Below, piece by piece: positions 35,215 to 47,079 of a stretch of 64,000 nucleotides of DNA. The notes under the pieces were generated by a model. The model worked only from the letters and a program-made list of their open reading frames with translations. It did not search any database and was not told the DNA's origin. Both the position numbers and the translations under genes were made by a program. Source of the stretch: Gonocerus acuteangulatus (Eukaryota; Arthropoda; Insecta; Hemiptera; Coreidae); contig OX328132.1 in NCBI GenBank assembly GCA_946811695.1, positions 95,871,456 through 95,935,455 on the forward strand. Direction: 5' to 3'. The first letter of the stretch is position 1. The number at the start of each line of letters is the position of its first letter.

Positions 35215-35890
35215 CTGCTTGTGGCCTTGAATCCAGGTACCGGTTCTAGTCAAACTGACCTCCCCAACCTCATCGTCAAGCTTCTTCTCGGTCCTCAGTA
35301 AGCATTAAACCTCAACTTCCTCGTCGTGAGCCCCAGGCCTTTATCTTCACGTTCCTCTGAGTTTATTAAAACTCACAATTCAATATGATGGTCATTTGGG
35401 CCTGTACTTATTAGCCTAGATCGCTAGCTTCTTCTCGGTCATCAGTGATCATTAAACCTCAACTTCCTCATCATGAGCCCCATGTTTTTGCCCTAAAGCC
35501 TTGATCGCTAGTATGTACTCGTTCCTCCGCGTTATTGAAACTCAAATTCCTTCTGATGGCTATTTGGGCCTGCATCCATTAGCCTAGATCGCAAGCTTAT
35601 TCTCAGTCCTCAGGGATCATTAAATCTCAACTTACTTATCATGAGCCCCAAAGCCTCGATCGCTAATATCTACTCATTCCTGCACGTTTATTAAAACTCA
35701 AGTTCCTTATGATGGGCATTTGGGCCTGTAACCATTAGCCTAGATCGCTAGCTTATTCTCAGTCCTTAGTGATCATTAAACCTCAACTTCCTCGTCATGG
35801 CCCCCAAGGATTTTGCCCCATGGTCTCCATCAATAGAATATTCTCGGTCCTCAGTAACCATTAAACCTCAACTTTCTTACACTGGGTCCT
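35215..35890. repeat. degenerate tandem array, unit about 150-165 bp
   Basis: The block TCATTAAACCTCAACTTCCT recurs near 35303, 35450, 35618, 35774 and 35867. Blocks GCCTAGATCGCTAGCTT, ATTTGGGCCTG and CATGAGCCCC repeat between them in constant order. Units differ by many substitutions and by length. It is non-coding satellite-like DNA. Confidence 0.85.
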
Positions 35891-36466
35891 AGGCATGTAC
35901 CCCGTAGCTTAGAGCACTAGCATCTTATAAGTCCAAAGCCTATAAGTAGCATATCCTATACCTGACGTGCCTTCTCTGTTCTAAGCAGTAAGCGCTCTAT
36001 TATTGCTTGAATATCGAAAACAAGTAGAAGTGACGTAATTCGGCATAACGTAAGTACGTTTTTATTAGGACAATGAAGAACCAGAACTTCGACTAGATTA
36101 ACCATAGGTGTGTTTCGCTCTCGACTGCTCCTTATTGCCCATCCAAGGGCAGGTTGGAAGTCAGTCACCTCACGAGAAATACGGCTTTAAATTTGACAGA
36201 CGCTAAGGGCACAATGAAATGGGAGAGCACATCATACTACGTGTATGTTTTACCTTTAACATTTGGTATTTCATAGTCGCCTCATTTTACTGTAAATTCT
36301 CCATCCATTCTATTTACACAGGATTCGTTTTGTCTTAAGAAATCACCAAAAGTTGTAGAAGCGAACTATGTTAACTGGTGAATTAAGCCAAGGTAAGAAC
36401 GTTAAAAGCATGTTGATGTGTAAGAGACTGTTAAGGAGGAGAGATGGAAAGACATAGAAGGGGAGA

Positions 36467-36561
<95 letters not shown>

Positions 36562-37036
36562 TAAGTGCTCTTGTTTACACCTAGTCTATAAACTGACTAG
36601 CTGTCAACACCAGCACTTAATTTCTCCTATTAAAGGTCCTTCACAAACAAGCCTTCCTACAGTACATCAACAAGCTGACACCAAAAAATCAATACTTCAT
36701 GACAGCTAGATAAATATTTATGACTAATTTTAATAGTATCAACATTGACTCAAGTTCTTCGGCGACCAAAGGCTGGGTTTGCCGTCAGAAAGCTGATTAA
36801 ATTTGACAACTTTTGTGAGGTTCGGCAGTCTGCAGTTTTTTTGGTAGAGTAGTGATTTTCGTAAAGTTTTCGCTTTCATAAAGTAAATTTCTACTTTTTG
36901 AATTGATATTACGGTTCGAATGAAATAATTCTGAACATTGAATGTGCATTAGCCTTAAAGCAAATTTAATGCTAATTCCAAAAATGTAATGAATCGTTGA
37001 AAAAAAATGTGTACAAGAAAATTGGAGTTGTACTAC
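35891..37036. other. unassigned DNA with TA/GA microsatellite
   Basis: A TA run passes directly into a GA run (about 36471-36559). No gene seen. The last bases, ending CTAC, are the target site of the LTR retrotransposon. Confidence 0.45.
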
Positions 37037-37681
37037 TGTTGGGGTTAATTAATTGTCTGTATATTGGTCAGAAGGTCCCAACAAAGAATAAATAAATAAT
37101 GGGCGTGTTCATAAAATAATAAATATATTCCTCTTGAATAAATAAAATAATAAAATTAAACTTCAATAAATAAATAAAATGACACTGTCAATTAATAATT
37201 GAAATAAATAATTGTTCATAAATAAAAAGTGTTCATAAATTAGAATCATAGTTATCGGAGTTCGATAGTACGGTATGACGTCACTGGAGATGATGTGCGG
37301 ATCTCCATGCGGAGAGTTGGTAGCCGGGAGCTTGGATCTCGCTGGTACTGCTTGACTTGAGAAGGTAACCTAGGGTTATCGCAAGCTGCCTTAAATCTAG
37401 TAAAAAGTTCAGTACTTGCGGATAAATCCTAGTGCACCGAGATGTTGGGCTGGTTTTGGTGGATCTCTCGGAGCAGGCAGCAGGATACAAATTGCTAGGA
37501 GAACGACACTTGGCTTAATCTGCTGAGATGCCGAATCCTCCGGTTATCTGCTCACTATCTGGATACTAACTCCTTAACTCTAACGGTAAAAATTATTCCC
37601 GCGGGAAAGCTCCATTAAAACTTTAGTGCAGCGGGCTTTTCTCCCGCGGAAAAATATAATTTTAAAACAAGCTCCGCTACA
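37037..37681 (-). repeat. 3' LTR
   Basis: 645 bp; in element sense it begins TGTAGCGGAGC and ends AACCCCAACA (TG...CA). It is the same line for line as the other LTR, at a constant offset of 4680. A short open frame inside it occurs in both LTRs and has no known role. Confidence 0.95.
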
Positions 37682-40600
37682 GCACTCCCCCCCTAGTGAC
37701 GGAGTCACTGAAGCTAAGTCTGCGCGGGGGTTTCACTAGACGCCCTGTCCTGGTCCGGTATGAAGGTTTTACATGCGGAGGTGCGTTTACTTCTGGTCGT
37801 TGGTTCGGCTGGATGGACGTCTCCAACTGTGATGCAGGTGCGTGAGGTGGTTTCTGAGGCTTCGATGGGTCCATCCTTTCCGGGTTGTCTTCCTCGAGGA
37901 GATAAGCCGGCTTGACGCGATCGACAGAGACGTTTACTTCCCTGTCACCAACCAGCAGGGTGAAGATCTTTTCTCCTCTTTTCTGAACCTTGTGCGGTCC
38001 TGTATACGGTGGTACGAGGGGTTTACGAATGGCATCTTCTCGTAGGAAAACATGCGTGCAGGTGTCTAGCTCTTTATGCCGGAATGTCTTCTTGTTTGAG
38101 GCTCGGGGCTCCGCTGGCTTTAAACGGCGTAAATCTTCCTTCAGTGATTGAAGTGCTGCATGAGGTTCCTGAGTTTCTGGGGCTCCGAGGAAATCGCCTG
38201 GTAGTCGGAGAGGGCTGCCGTACACTGCCTCAGCTACGCTACCGCTCATGTCCTCACGGAACACTGACCTTAGTCCAAGCAGGACTGTGGGTAGGACACG
38301 TTTCCACCTGGTCGATGAGAGGTGTGCCATCAAGGCTGCTTTAAGGCTGCGGTGCCACCGTTCAACGCATCCATTACTCTGCGGGTGGTAAGACGTAGTC
38401 CGTAACTTGGTGATGCCCAGGAGTGCACTCAATCGAAGGAACAGTTCTGCCTCAAACTGCCTGCCCTGATCGGTGGTAATCCTTTGAGGTGTTCCAAAAC
38501 GTGCGATCCATGCGCTGTAGAAGGTTTCGGCGACAGTAGTTGCCGTTATGTCGGAGATCGGAACTGCCTCAGGCCAGCGCGTCGTGCGGTCCACCATTGT
38601 AAGGAGATAACGCATGCCATCGGATGGTAGCAGAGGTCCTACAATGTCTAAGTGGACATGATAGAACCGATCTGCGGGTTTGAAAGTTCCGAGGGGTGCG
38701 GCTGTGTGTCGTTGCACCTTGGCTCTTTGGCACGGAATACAAGCTCTCGCCCATTTGCCCAGGTCTGTGTTCATGTCAGGCCAGAAATATCGCTGCGTAA
38801 CGAGTTTTCGTGTCGCCCTAACTCCTGGATGGCTGAGACCATGAAGCCTTTCATATGTAGAGCGACGATATCCTGGTGGAACGTAGGGACGGGCGTTATC
38901 TTTAGACGTCTCGCAGAGAAGCAACTTGTCACTACCAGGTATAGGAAAAAGCTTGAGTTGGATGCTCGGGTTCTTCTTGAGGGTCTCGATGGTGTCGTCC
39001 TTCCGCTGTGCTGCTGCTAAGTCTTCCATGTTAGAAGGCAAATCAACTTCCTCTATTCGGGATAGAGCGTCAGCCACGATGTTGTCACTGCCAGGTTGGA
39101 AACGGATGTCGGTTGTAAACTGGCTAATTAAATTAAGATGGCGTATTCGACGGGGCGATGCCGTTTCCGACCGCTGGGAGAAGGCATGAGTTATGGGTTT
39201 GTGGTCGGTAACTATGAAGAAATTGAGTCCTTCGATGAGAGGTCGGAAATGCTTTATGGCCTCATAGATAGCGAGAAGTTCGCGGTCATAGGTTGAGTAA
39301 TTCCTCTGAGTTTGAGACAGAGATTTCGAGAAGAAACCTAATGGTCGCCATTCACCCTCTTTCCTCTGTTGAAGGACTGCACCTATACCATGATCTGAAG
39401 CATCGCAAACTAAAGAAAGCTCGCCGGTAGCCGATGGGTGTGCTAGCTTTGCCGCTTCTGCTAGGCTCAGCTTGCTCTTCTCGAAGGCTTCGGCGGTCTC
39501 GGGTGTCCAAACGATTGGCGTCTTATCTCGCTTCTTGGCGTTATGCAGGAGTTGGTTTAGAGGCGACTGGGTATGTGCGGCATGAGGTAAGCTCTTCCTA
39601 TAAAAGTTTAGCATACCCAGAAAACGCCTGAGTTGGCAGATGGTTTCGGGGCGAGGGAAGTCTTTGATAGCCTGCACTTTGTTTGAAAGTGGGTAAATTC
39701 CTTGGGTGTCGACCTTATATCCGAGAAAGTCCACCTCTCGCTGACCAAAGATGCACTTTCCGACGTTTAGTGACAGGTTGAATTCGTCCAAACGCTTAAA
39801 GATTTCTCGTAGATGGTTCTCGTGTTCCTCGGGAGTTGTAGAAGCCACCAGGAAATCATCCAAGTACGGGAAGACGAATGGGAGATCTCGGAGCATAGAA
39901 TCTACGAATCGCTGCCAGGTCTGCGCGGCGTTCTTCAGGCCGAAAGTCATCCGCAGAAACTCGAACAGGCCAAAAGGAGTAATCACCGCTGTCTTTTCTA
40001 CGTCCTGAGAAGCAATAGGTATGTGGTGATAGGCGTGTTTGATGTCCAGAGTACTGAAAATGGATTTCCCATCGAGACGTGTGATAAAATCCATTAAGTT
40101 GGGCACAGCGTACCTGTCTGGGATGGTTAGGTCGTTTAAACGTCGGTAATCGCCACATACTCGGAGACTGCCATCCTTCTTGGTGACGACATGAAGCGGG
40201 CTTGACCAGGAGCTTTTCGACGGTCGACAGATGCCTTCATTAATCATCCGTTGGAACTCCTCCTTTACGACGGAGTACTTTTCAGGAGGAAGGCGTCTGG
40301 ACTTGCTGCTAACCGGGTGGCCTTTAGTCTCGATCTGGTGCTCGACAATGTCTCTAGGAGGTCCACGAAGAGGAGTAGGCCTTGTGATGCCTGGAAACTC
40401 TCGAAGGAGATGGGCGTAGGGACAACTGCCGGGAATCGTGGAGATCGAAGGCACTGAGACTGTGGAGACCTTTCCGTTGGATTTGAGGCCTGTGTTTTGA
40501 TCCTTGATCTGCATGCGCCGTATATCAACGGAGAGACCGTGGTGAAAAAGGAAGTCCGCTCCAAGGATTGGACGTCTGACATCTGCTATGACGAAAGTCC

Positions 40601-40934
40601 AAGGGTATACGCGTCGGAGACCAATGTCCAGGTGTAGGGTTCTCTCGCCGTAGGTTGGGATAGGGGTGTTATTCGCGGCAACAAGGGTGTATTCAGAAGC
40701 TTCCCGATGCTTGCGGGGATCGCGAGGCAGAATGGAGATGGAAGCACCAGTGTCCACAAGGAACCTCAGTCCTGTCCGTTTGTCAAGTATGAACAGGCGG
40801 CGTTGTGGGTGGGCTTCAACGGCTGCCGCTTGATCCGTTGGCCCCTCTAAAAATCCTCCTTCTCCTGAGATTTCCAGTCGCAAGGCGGTGTGCATTTCCT
40901 GGCCCTGCTCCTGAATTTCCTGTGGAAAAAGCAA
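37677..40934 (-). CDS. Pol polyprotein: protease, RT, RNase H, integrase
   Basis: Uninterrupted frame of 1085 codons, reached from gag by a -1 shift, so it has no ATG of its own at the start given (first codon TTG). Residue positions: protease DTGA 61-64; RT with [10 protein letters not shown] near 296-305 and active site YLDD 357-360; RNase H with D511, E552, D577 and D622; integrase zinc finger H698, H702, C732, C735; catalytic D763, D822, E858 with 35 residues between the last two, as in retroviral-type integrases. A basic, proline-rich tail follows. The TAG stop is formed by bases 3-5 of the 3' LTR. Products would copy the element RNA into DNA and integrate it. Every catalytic residue I looked for is present. 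Confidence 0.95.
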   Translation of the reverse strand: MLFPQEIQEQGQEMHTALRLEISGEGGFLEGPTDQAAAVEAHPQRRLFILDKRTGLRFLVDTGASISILPRDPRKHREASEYTLVAANNTPIPTYGERTLHLDIGLRRVYPWTFVIADVRRPILGADFLFHHGLSVDIRRMQIKDQNTGLKSNGKVSTVSVPSISTIPGSCPYAHLLREFPGITRPTPLRGPPRDIVEHQIETKGHPVSSKSRRLPPEKYSVVKEEFQRMINEGICRPSKSSWSSPLHVVTKKDGSLRVCGDYRRLNDLTIPDRYAVPNLMDFITRLDGKSIFSTLDIKHAYHHIPIASQDVEKTAVITPFGLFEFLRMTFGLKNAAQTWQRFVDSMLRDLPFVFPYLDDFLVASTTPEEHENHLREIFKRLDEFNLSLNVGKCIFGQREVDFLGYKVDTQGIYPLSNKVQAIKDFPRPETICQLRRFLGMLNFYRKSLPHAAHTQSPLNQLLHNAKKRDKTPIVWTPETAEAFEKSKLSLAEAAKLAHPSATGELSLVCDASDHGIGAVLQQRKEGEWRPLGFFSKSLSQTQRNYSTYDRELLAIYEAIKHFRPLIEGLNFFIVTDHKPITHAFSQRSETASPRRIRHLNLISQFTTDIRFQPGSDNIVADALSRIEEVDLPSNMEDLAAAQRKDDTIETLKKNPSIQLKLFPIPGSDKLLLCETSKDNARPYVPPGYRRSTYERLHGLSHPGVRATRKLVTQRYFWPDMNTDLGKWARACIPCQRAKVQRHTAAPLGTFKPADRFYHVHLDIVGPLLPSDGMRYLLTMVDRTTRWPEAVPISDITATTVAETFYSAWIARFGTPQRITTDQGRQFEAELFLRLSALLGITKLRTTSYHPQSNGCVERWHRSLKAALMAHLSSTRWKRVLPTVLLGLRSVFREDMSGSVAEAVYGSPLRLPGDFLGAPETQEPHAALQSLKEDLRRLKPAEPRASNKKTFRHKELDTCTHVFLREDAIRKPLVPPYTGPHKVQKRGEKIFTLLVGDREVNVSVDRVKPAYLLEEDNPERMDPSKPQKPPHAPASQLETSIQPNQRPEVNAPPHVKPSYRTRTGRLVKPPRRLSFSDSVTRGGVL
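37682..37694 (-). promoter_or_regulatory. polypurine tract
   Basis: In element sense AGGGGGGGAGTGC directly abuts the 3' LTR. It would prime plus-strand DNA synthesis. The tract is also translated as the last codons of pol. Confidence 0.85.
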
Positions 40935-41644
40935 AATTTCCGGCCTGGGGACTTTGAGCGACCACGCTCCCGAGAAGAGTCCCGTCGACTACCGCTGGAA
41001 GATCTTGTTCGCCGCCGAAGATCAGCTACCTCAGCGCGAAGACGCCTCAGCTCCTCCATGATGGCTGCGTTTGTGATGGGATCACCTGATGTTGATGCTA
41101 CGGGTGTTGAGACTGCGTAGACTTCTGGTCGCTCAACCTCCATTATTTTGTCCGCAACAGAAGTTAGTGCGTCCACGTCTTCTTGTTTGGTGGCCGCTAA
41201 AATTTCCTGCACACGCGGAGGAAGATTTCTGCGCCACAGTGTTAAAACCATCTCCTGGCTGATTGTAGATCCCGCTAACTGTAGCATCTGGCGATATAGC
41301 TGCGATGGGCGTTGACTCCCTAGCTGTGTGTCCTGCAGAAGCTTCTTAATCCGCTGCGCCTCGGACTCACCATAAATTCTAATCAACCGGTCACGCAACT
41401 GTTTATAGGGATCTTCGTAGTTACCGGTGAGTAGGTCCGCCACCTGCGTCAAGACGTCAAGTTCAAGCCCAGCCACGACGGCTTGGAATTTAATTTGTGA
41501 AGACGTCACTCTTGACGTAGCGAAAACTGCGTCTGCTTGCAAGAACCATAGCGTGGGGTTTGATTTATAAAATCCGGGTAGACGCGACGTGGGGCCTGCG
41601 AAGGCAGATATGTCCGGCTTGACTTGCTCCTGCTCTTCCGGCAT
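40847..41644 (-). CDS. Gag protein with CHCC zinc knuckle
   Basis: 265 residues. The N-terminal block [20 protein letters not shown]...[13 protein letters not shown] (about 22-60) is the capsid-like domain common in arthropod Ty3/gypsy Gags. A helical region follows, then a serine/arginine-rich stretch (about 211-236), then C238-x2-H241-x9-C251-x3-C255. That CHCC order replaces the usual CCHC and is a hallmark of CsRn1-type elements. The ATG lies about 50 bases after the primer-binding site. The frame overlaps pol by 88 bases in -1 phase. The last codons GAT TTT TAG contain a T5 run at which a ribosome could slip back just before the stop; this site is inferred. Gag would form the particle and bind element RNA. 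Confidence 0.92.
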   Translation of the reverse strand: MPEEQEQVKPDISAFAGPTSRLPGFYKSNPTLWFLQADAVFATSRVTSSQIKFQAVVAGLELDVLTQVADLLTGNYEDPYKQLRDRLIRIYGESEAQRIKKLLQDTQLGSQRPSQLYRQMLQLAGSTISQEMVLTLWRRNLPPRVQEILAATKQEDVDALTSVADKIMEVERPEVYAVSTPVASTSGDPITNAAIMEELRRLRAEVADLRRRTRSSSGSRRDSSRERGRSKSPGRKFCFFHRKFRSRARKCTPPCDWKSQEKEDF

Positions 41645-41696
41645 GCTGACAATTTATTTAAAAAAAACCAAAACAATAAACACTATCGGGGTCACC

Positions 41697-41714
41697 ATCA
41701 CGTCGGGGTCACCA
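41697..41714 (-). promoter_or_regulatory. primer-binding site for tRNA-Trp
   Basis: In element sense TGGTGACCCCGACGTGAT, two bases after the 5' LTR. Its complement is the 3' end of animal tRNA-Trp including CCA, matching over all 18 bases as I know the Drosophila tRNA. A partial second copy of GGTGACCCCGA follows directly. Confidence 0.9.
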
Positions 41715-41716
41715 CT

Positions 41717-42361
41717 TGTTGGGGTTAATTAATTGTCTGTATATTGGTCAGAAGGTCCCAACAAAGAATAAATAAATAATGGGCGTGTTCATAAAATAAT
41801 AAATATATTCCTCTTGAATAAATAAAATAATAAAATTAAACTTCAATAAATAAATAAAATGACACTGTCAATTAATAATTGAAATAAATAATTGTTCATA
41901 AATAAAAAGTGTTCATAAATTAGAATCATAGTTATCGGAGTTCGATAGTACGGTATGACGTCACTGGAGATGATGTGCGGATCTCCATGCGGAGAGTTGG
42001 TAGCCGGGAGCTTGGATCTCGCTGGTACTGCTTGACTTGAGAAGGTAACCTAGGGTTATCGCAAGCTGCCTTAAATCTAGTAAAAAGTTCAGTACTTGCG
42101 GATAAATCCTAGTGCACCGAGATGTTGGGCTGGTTTTGGTGGATCTCTCGGAGCAGGCAGCAGGATACAAATTGCTAGGAGAACGACACTTGGCTTAATC
42201 TGCTGAGATGCCGAATCCTCCGGTTATCTGCTCACTATCTGGATACTAACTCCTTAACTCTAACGGTAAAAATTATTCCCGCGGGAAAGCTCCATTAAAA
42301 CTTTAGTGCAGCGGGCTTTTCTCCCGCGGAAAAATATAATTTTAAAACAAGCTCCGCTACA
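41717..42361 (-). repeat. 5' LTR
   Basis: 645 bp, same as the 3' LTR. In element sense it carries the promoter; an AATTATATTTTT stretch 20-35 bases from the start could be a TATA element but is not proven. A palindromic CCGCGGG pair flanks this region. Confidence 0.95.
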
Positions 42362-43333
42362 CTACAAAACACACGTTTTTTGTCTAAAGAACATTTAAAA
42401 CGGCATATGTCTAGAACAGAGTGACATAGAAATTGTTTGCAATATTATATTTGCTTTAACAAGTATGTAGACGAATAGAGGCGCTTTAGTAATTTTAACC
42501 AACAAACACTGAATCACAAGACTGTTAAATATTGAATTTAACATATCCAATGAAATTTATACATTTTCAGGTAAATATCCGTCTTTTGCATGAATATATT
42601 ATGTTATTTACCAAGTTTTATTAAAACAATTGCTGCGTTACCTCCTTTAAATAATAGGCAAAAATAGGCTAACCCTATAGAAAAACGTAATTAAGGTGAG
42701 AATAGATGACTTGAAGTGAAGATAGCACGAGTTCTTTGTTCTTCTCACGGCCCATTAACGCTGAGTTACTTAGTGTTTTGAATATTTATGATTTCTCATT
42801 GTCATTGCTCATCAGAATGTTTTCCGGAGCAATTGTAGTCTTAAGCCGTACATAATTTTTTTTCACGAAGGTTGTTTTACTTCAATTGCTTTTCATTCAG
42901 ATACCACTTAATTTGTGGTGAACACATCAAATCCAATATAAATCCATTGAAGCAATGTATATATATACCGCCCCTATATAGTTTACCTATTGATTAATTT
43001 AAGCCAATTTATTTTTCATGATCTTTCTTTTTATAGAAAAAACAGCTAGCCAGACTAGGTGTTGAACCCAGGATCGCTCGTTTCTTGGTGTAGCGTGTTG
43101 TGGTGAACAAATAAAATCCGAAAGAATTTCTTAAATTCTTAAAACAATTACGGAGAATAGATTCTTAATAAAATTACATTATTTTATTACAAAAATGGGT
43201 CATATTTAGTTCGGCTTGATCAGATAGCGGAATAGTTTAAGACCATCCGGAAAGAATCGATTCGCTGATAATAATTCATGACATGGAACCTGATCCCAGT
43301 GCAAATGTAAATGTCCATTGCCGATAACTAAAA
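42362..43333. other. unassigned AT-rich DNA
   Basis: No gene or element recognised beyond the CTAC duplication at its left edge. Confidence 0.4.
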
Positions 43334-43494
43334 AATTAGACGAGATCAGACACTATTTTCTTATCAGATGAGATCAAACACTATTCTCTTATCAGATGAG
43401 ATCAGACACTAATCTCTTATCAGATGATATCAGACACTATTCTCTTATCAGATGAGATCAGACACTATTCTCTTATCAGATGAGATCAGACACT
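43334..43494. repeat. 28-bp tandem repeat
   Basis: About six units of AGATGAGATCAGACACTATT plus CTCTTATC (28 bp), for example at 43394 and 43422, with only a few changes. Confidence 0.95.
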
Positions 43495-43804
43495 TAGTTA
43501 TTACCTTACAGCAATGAGTCAACTTGTTCAGATTTGTAACCTGAAGACCTGTCATTAAAGCCTTTATCAAGTCTAATAAAAACGAACTGATATTTTCGTT
43601 AAATTATGATTTCGAAATACTTTGAAATATCACATCTCGGGTTATTCTTATGATTCCCTTACGGACGTTTAAATGGTAAATTTTTAAAAATAACCAAAAA
43701 ATTTTAAAACAATCCCGAACAAAACAAATAAGTAAACATTATGCGCATTTTTTATATGAATAAACAGGAGGTAGCCAACATATTGAAGCAATAATTAAAA
43801 TCTT

Positions 43805-44215
43805 AAAAAGACCGATTCACAGGATCTACGTCATCTTAGCGCGGTTCCGTTCTTATCCCTAGTCTCATTTGGAAAGAGTAAATAACAAACAGTTATTATT
43901 TTGGTTCGACCTTTCTTGAAAAGCTTTTATGGCCTTACCGGCAGGGCAAGCCAGCCTCCTTCATCCACTTCTATAGATACTTAGCTCACAGTTCAATGCA
44001 TTGAAAAATATCAAAACGTTTCACTTTTTCTTGTATTCTTCTTCTATAGTACTAATTCTACAAATAAATGCAATTTAAAAAAAAAACAACGAATTAAAAA
44101 GAGAGCTAAACAACTACAGAAACCCGTTCAAAAGAGCAAAATTAACACATTTGAAGTTTTAAGCACTTATTGCTCTTCTAATTTTTATACTGTTTTTGGG
44201 AATTGTACCTTTACC
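43805..44215 (-). repeat. family A repeat, 3' part
   Basis: Starts at the inverted end block (GACCGATTCACAGGATCTAC, GTCATCTTAGCGCGGTTCCG) and includes TTATCCCTAGTCTCATTTGG and the reverse of the AAGTGCTTAAAACTTCAAA block. The remainder of the copy is missing. Confidence 0.65.
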
Positions 44216-44832
44216 GATTAATTTGACTACTGGATGTCCCATGCAACTCTACACCACTTTTCTCCAACTCTCAGCACCAGTTTATCATTCCTTCGACGTC
44301 TTCATCTGCTTCTTATTTCGATAATAGTATTCAACTCAATGCATGGATTTGCCCGTCCATTTTCATTCATTCATGCAGATGGCCAGCACATTCTTATTTC
44401 CTTAGATGTCTAGTTTTCACTTTACTCACAACGATTTTATTCGTTTATTCTATGAACCTTTTCCTTATTATGCATGCTTCTTAGTATTGCCATGAAGGTG
44501 GACGCCAGCTTGTTGTCTACCTTCTTGGTACCTGCCCATGTTTGTGCTCCATATAAGATTAGCAAAACTTATCCAAAATATGCTAATCACTATTAGCAAA
44601 AATATCAAAACCTTAATGTATATAGAATTAACTTATATTGAATTTCTTTCTTTTTTTCAGGTAAGAAGAAGAAGCGGATAAGAGGCTAAGGGAAAAAGAT
44701 ATGGCTTAGATGGAATATTATTTCTAGTAATACGGAAGGGCCCAGCCAGGCTCATCCACCTACCCTCCGTGCTATAGTCCAGGGCGCATCTGTTTTCAGG
44801 TGGGTGTTGAGAGGTGGCAAGGCCATTTTTCT
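44216..44832. other. unassigned DNA
   Basis: Nothing recognised; a decayed stretch around 44220-44570 has more mixed composition but no frame. Confidence 0.35.
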
Positions 44833-44919
44833 AGGAATAACAATAATTATTGTTATTCCTCATTCCTTCAATAATTATTGTTATATCACGCATGCCTCAA
44901 TTATAATTGAGGCATGCGT
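44833..44919. repeat. two perfect palindromes
   Basis: A 28-bp perfect palindrome (AGGAATAACAATAA and its complement, no spacer; 44833-44860) and a 32-bp one (ACGCATGCCTCAATTA and its complement, no spacer; 44888-44919). Between them CAATAATTATTGTTAT repeats part of the first. Confidence 0.9.
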
Positions 44920-46368
44920 AAATAAAAAAATCCCCGGATTTTTTTTTTTTATACAACTATAAAATAAAAAGGTTTTTTTTACTTCTTTCGCTCATAACTC
45001 CGAAAGTGTTCTCGCTAGATATTTTTACAAGGCGTCAAAAGATTCTTAATGAAATTTCCGATAACGCCCTATTATTTAGAAATGTTTAACTTTACTCACT
45101 ACTTTGGAAAAGAGCAATAAGGAATGCAACTTAAAATGCAATTTGGACTTTCATATTCCAGGAAGAAAATGATGATTGTACCGTAAAACAACTTAACAAA
45201 TTTCGTTTAATTCGGTTTAACATTTTTCAAATTTTTGAAAAATCCAAACGACATGCTAAGAAAACAATGCAAAGATTGAAAATCGGCTATTAGGACGGAT
45301 TTAGGTTTTTTTTAAAGTTATTACCAAATTGAATATCTCCATGAATTTTCACCCAAATTGAAATTCAACCAAAAATGAAAGTGTTCAGAAAGTCGCTTTG
45401 ACGCGTATCTCAGCATCAACTGAACGGTATTGAATAATTAAAGGGTCATATGAAATGTCCTTTTGAGGCCTTCCCAACCCAATATACTGATTTCATTTTT
45501 GATTGGAAATTCAATTTAAGCTGCCGAAAGAAAATGATATAAAAAATGTCTATTTTTTACCCTTTTTCATACTTGTTTCTGTTTTGCAAATCAGTGGATA
45601 CATTTTACCATTTCTGACATTTTATAATGCCCCCACTTCTGGGACATTACAGGAAATTTCACTAAGAAAACTGGGAAAATCTCTAGCGTGAATACTTTCG
45701 GAGTTATAATCCAAATAACGTATTTTTTTATATTTTAAAAAATATAAGTTCCGATTTTATTTCTTTAGAAGATATTCCCGCATGAATTAGCTGACCCCCT
45801 CTCACATCCAAGTATCGCTAATCTATTCCAGATACGCCATGGACTATAATATTTTCAGCAAATAACCGCAATGCGTGGAGGCAATAAAGGCATAATAGAA
45901 GAAAAGATAGGCTCAAGAAATTCATTATTTCCAAATTACAAATATTCGATTTTTAAAAAAATAAGGCTTCGTATGAGCGAAAGCCTGAGGTGAACAAGCT
46001 GACGTCCCTGTGGGTGAATGTCCCAGGCCTTGCTATTGAATGGGGAAACTCCAGCGAGGTCAAACCCTTGAGCCAAGTCAACACAGCTATTTCTTCACAT
46101 CAAATGTTATCTCCACTTATATTGAATGGGTATTTTTTTTTTTTTTTTTTTTTTTTCATTCTTCTTTTCCACCCCCTTGTGGGAGTATATTTGAACTAAG
46201 TGATCCATCCATTTCTTGATGGCGTACGAATTTCGTTTACGAATAAACAAGTATACTTATTGTTTCTTTTAATTTAACAATTAATATAAATACATAATAA
46301 AAAATACGAGAATAAGAAAATGAAAAAAATATACATATGTAAAATAAGAGTAAACATGATTACACTCA
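44920..46368. other. unassigned AT-rich DNA
   Basis: No gene or shared repeat; a T run lies near 46134-46156. Confidence 0.35.
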
Positions 46369-46546
46369 AATGAGTTGATTTACTTCTTTTTGGTCCAAAT
46401 TTGTAATAACTGTATTTAACTGCTTAGAGCATTTAAGGAGTATGTAGAGATTTGTGTAAGCATAGCTCCACCCTGTAAGCTAATGTACCATCGCCATTCG
46501 AAAGAGCAAAGAAAACTTTATCAAGTTCATGTCGTATAAAGTTTAT

Positions 46547-46845
46547 CGGGAAGGATATAGTAGGTGGTATTTGGAAGGATAGACCCCTTCTTACACTGAC
46601 TTCAATATCCTTCCGGATACTACCTTCAATATTCTTCCTAATACCTTCTGCGATATCCGTTCTAATACCACCTTCAACGTCCTTCCTAATGCTATGTTCT
46701 AAATCCTTTCTAATACCTCCTTCTATATCCTTCCTAATATCACCTTCAACATCCTTTCTAATACTATCTTCTATATCCTTCCTAAAGCAACCTTCTATAT
46801 CCTTCCTAATACTACCATCTTAACCTTTCCTAATACCAAACTCAT
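46547..46845. repeat. 24-bp minisatellite, inverted halves
   Basis: Starts with about two plus-sense units (GGGAAGGATATAGTAGGTGG) and then switches to about ten reverse units (ACCTTCTATATCCTTCCTAA). The same unit and the same switch occur at 51350, inside a hAT derivative. Confidence 0.85.
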
Positions 46846-46920
46846 TCTAATGAGTTGATTTACTACTTTTTGTTCCAAATGTGTTACAACTGTATTTAAC
46901 TGCTTAAAATAGTTATGGAG

Positions 46921-47079
46921 GGGTCCCCCGTGGTCTAGTGGCTAGCGCCTTAGATTCAAGGGGGAGATGGTGGGTTCGATCCCCACCGGCGGCAGGAATT
47001 TTCTCATCCCACGGCTCGTTGGGAAAATTCCTCGCTGCACCCTGGATGTCGGTGCTAATGGCCTAGATGTTAAAGCGCC

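Larger units (their letters stand above)
37037..42361 (-). mobile_element. full-length Ty3/gypsy LTR retrotransposon, CsRn1-like
   Basis: A complete 5325-bp element in reverse orientation: 5' LTR, tRNA-Trp primer-binding site, gag, pol, polypurine tract, 3' LTR. CTAC is found on both outer sides as a 4-bp target duplication. No env gene. Two properties point to the CsRn1/Kabuki clade: the tRNA-Trp primer and a CHCC instead of CCHC knuckle in Gag. The LTRs show no difference by eye, and both reading frames are free of stops, so insertion was recent and the copy may be active. GC content of the coding part is well above that of the flanks. Confidence 0.95.

Noticed and set aside
37281..37490. 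69-residue frame in the LTR, present in both LTRs
   Set aside because: Duplicated only because the LTRs are duplicated; no recognisable motif.
43334..43494. Regular 28-bp repeats suggestive of a CRISPR array
   Set aside because: Units are directly adjacent with no unique spacers, in a eukaryotic context; it is a minisatellite.
46921..46996. Possible genuine tRNA gene
   Set aside because: A and B boxes are present, but the sequence continues into a SINE body and poly-A with a target duplication; it is a tRNA-derived SINE head.
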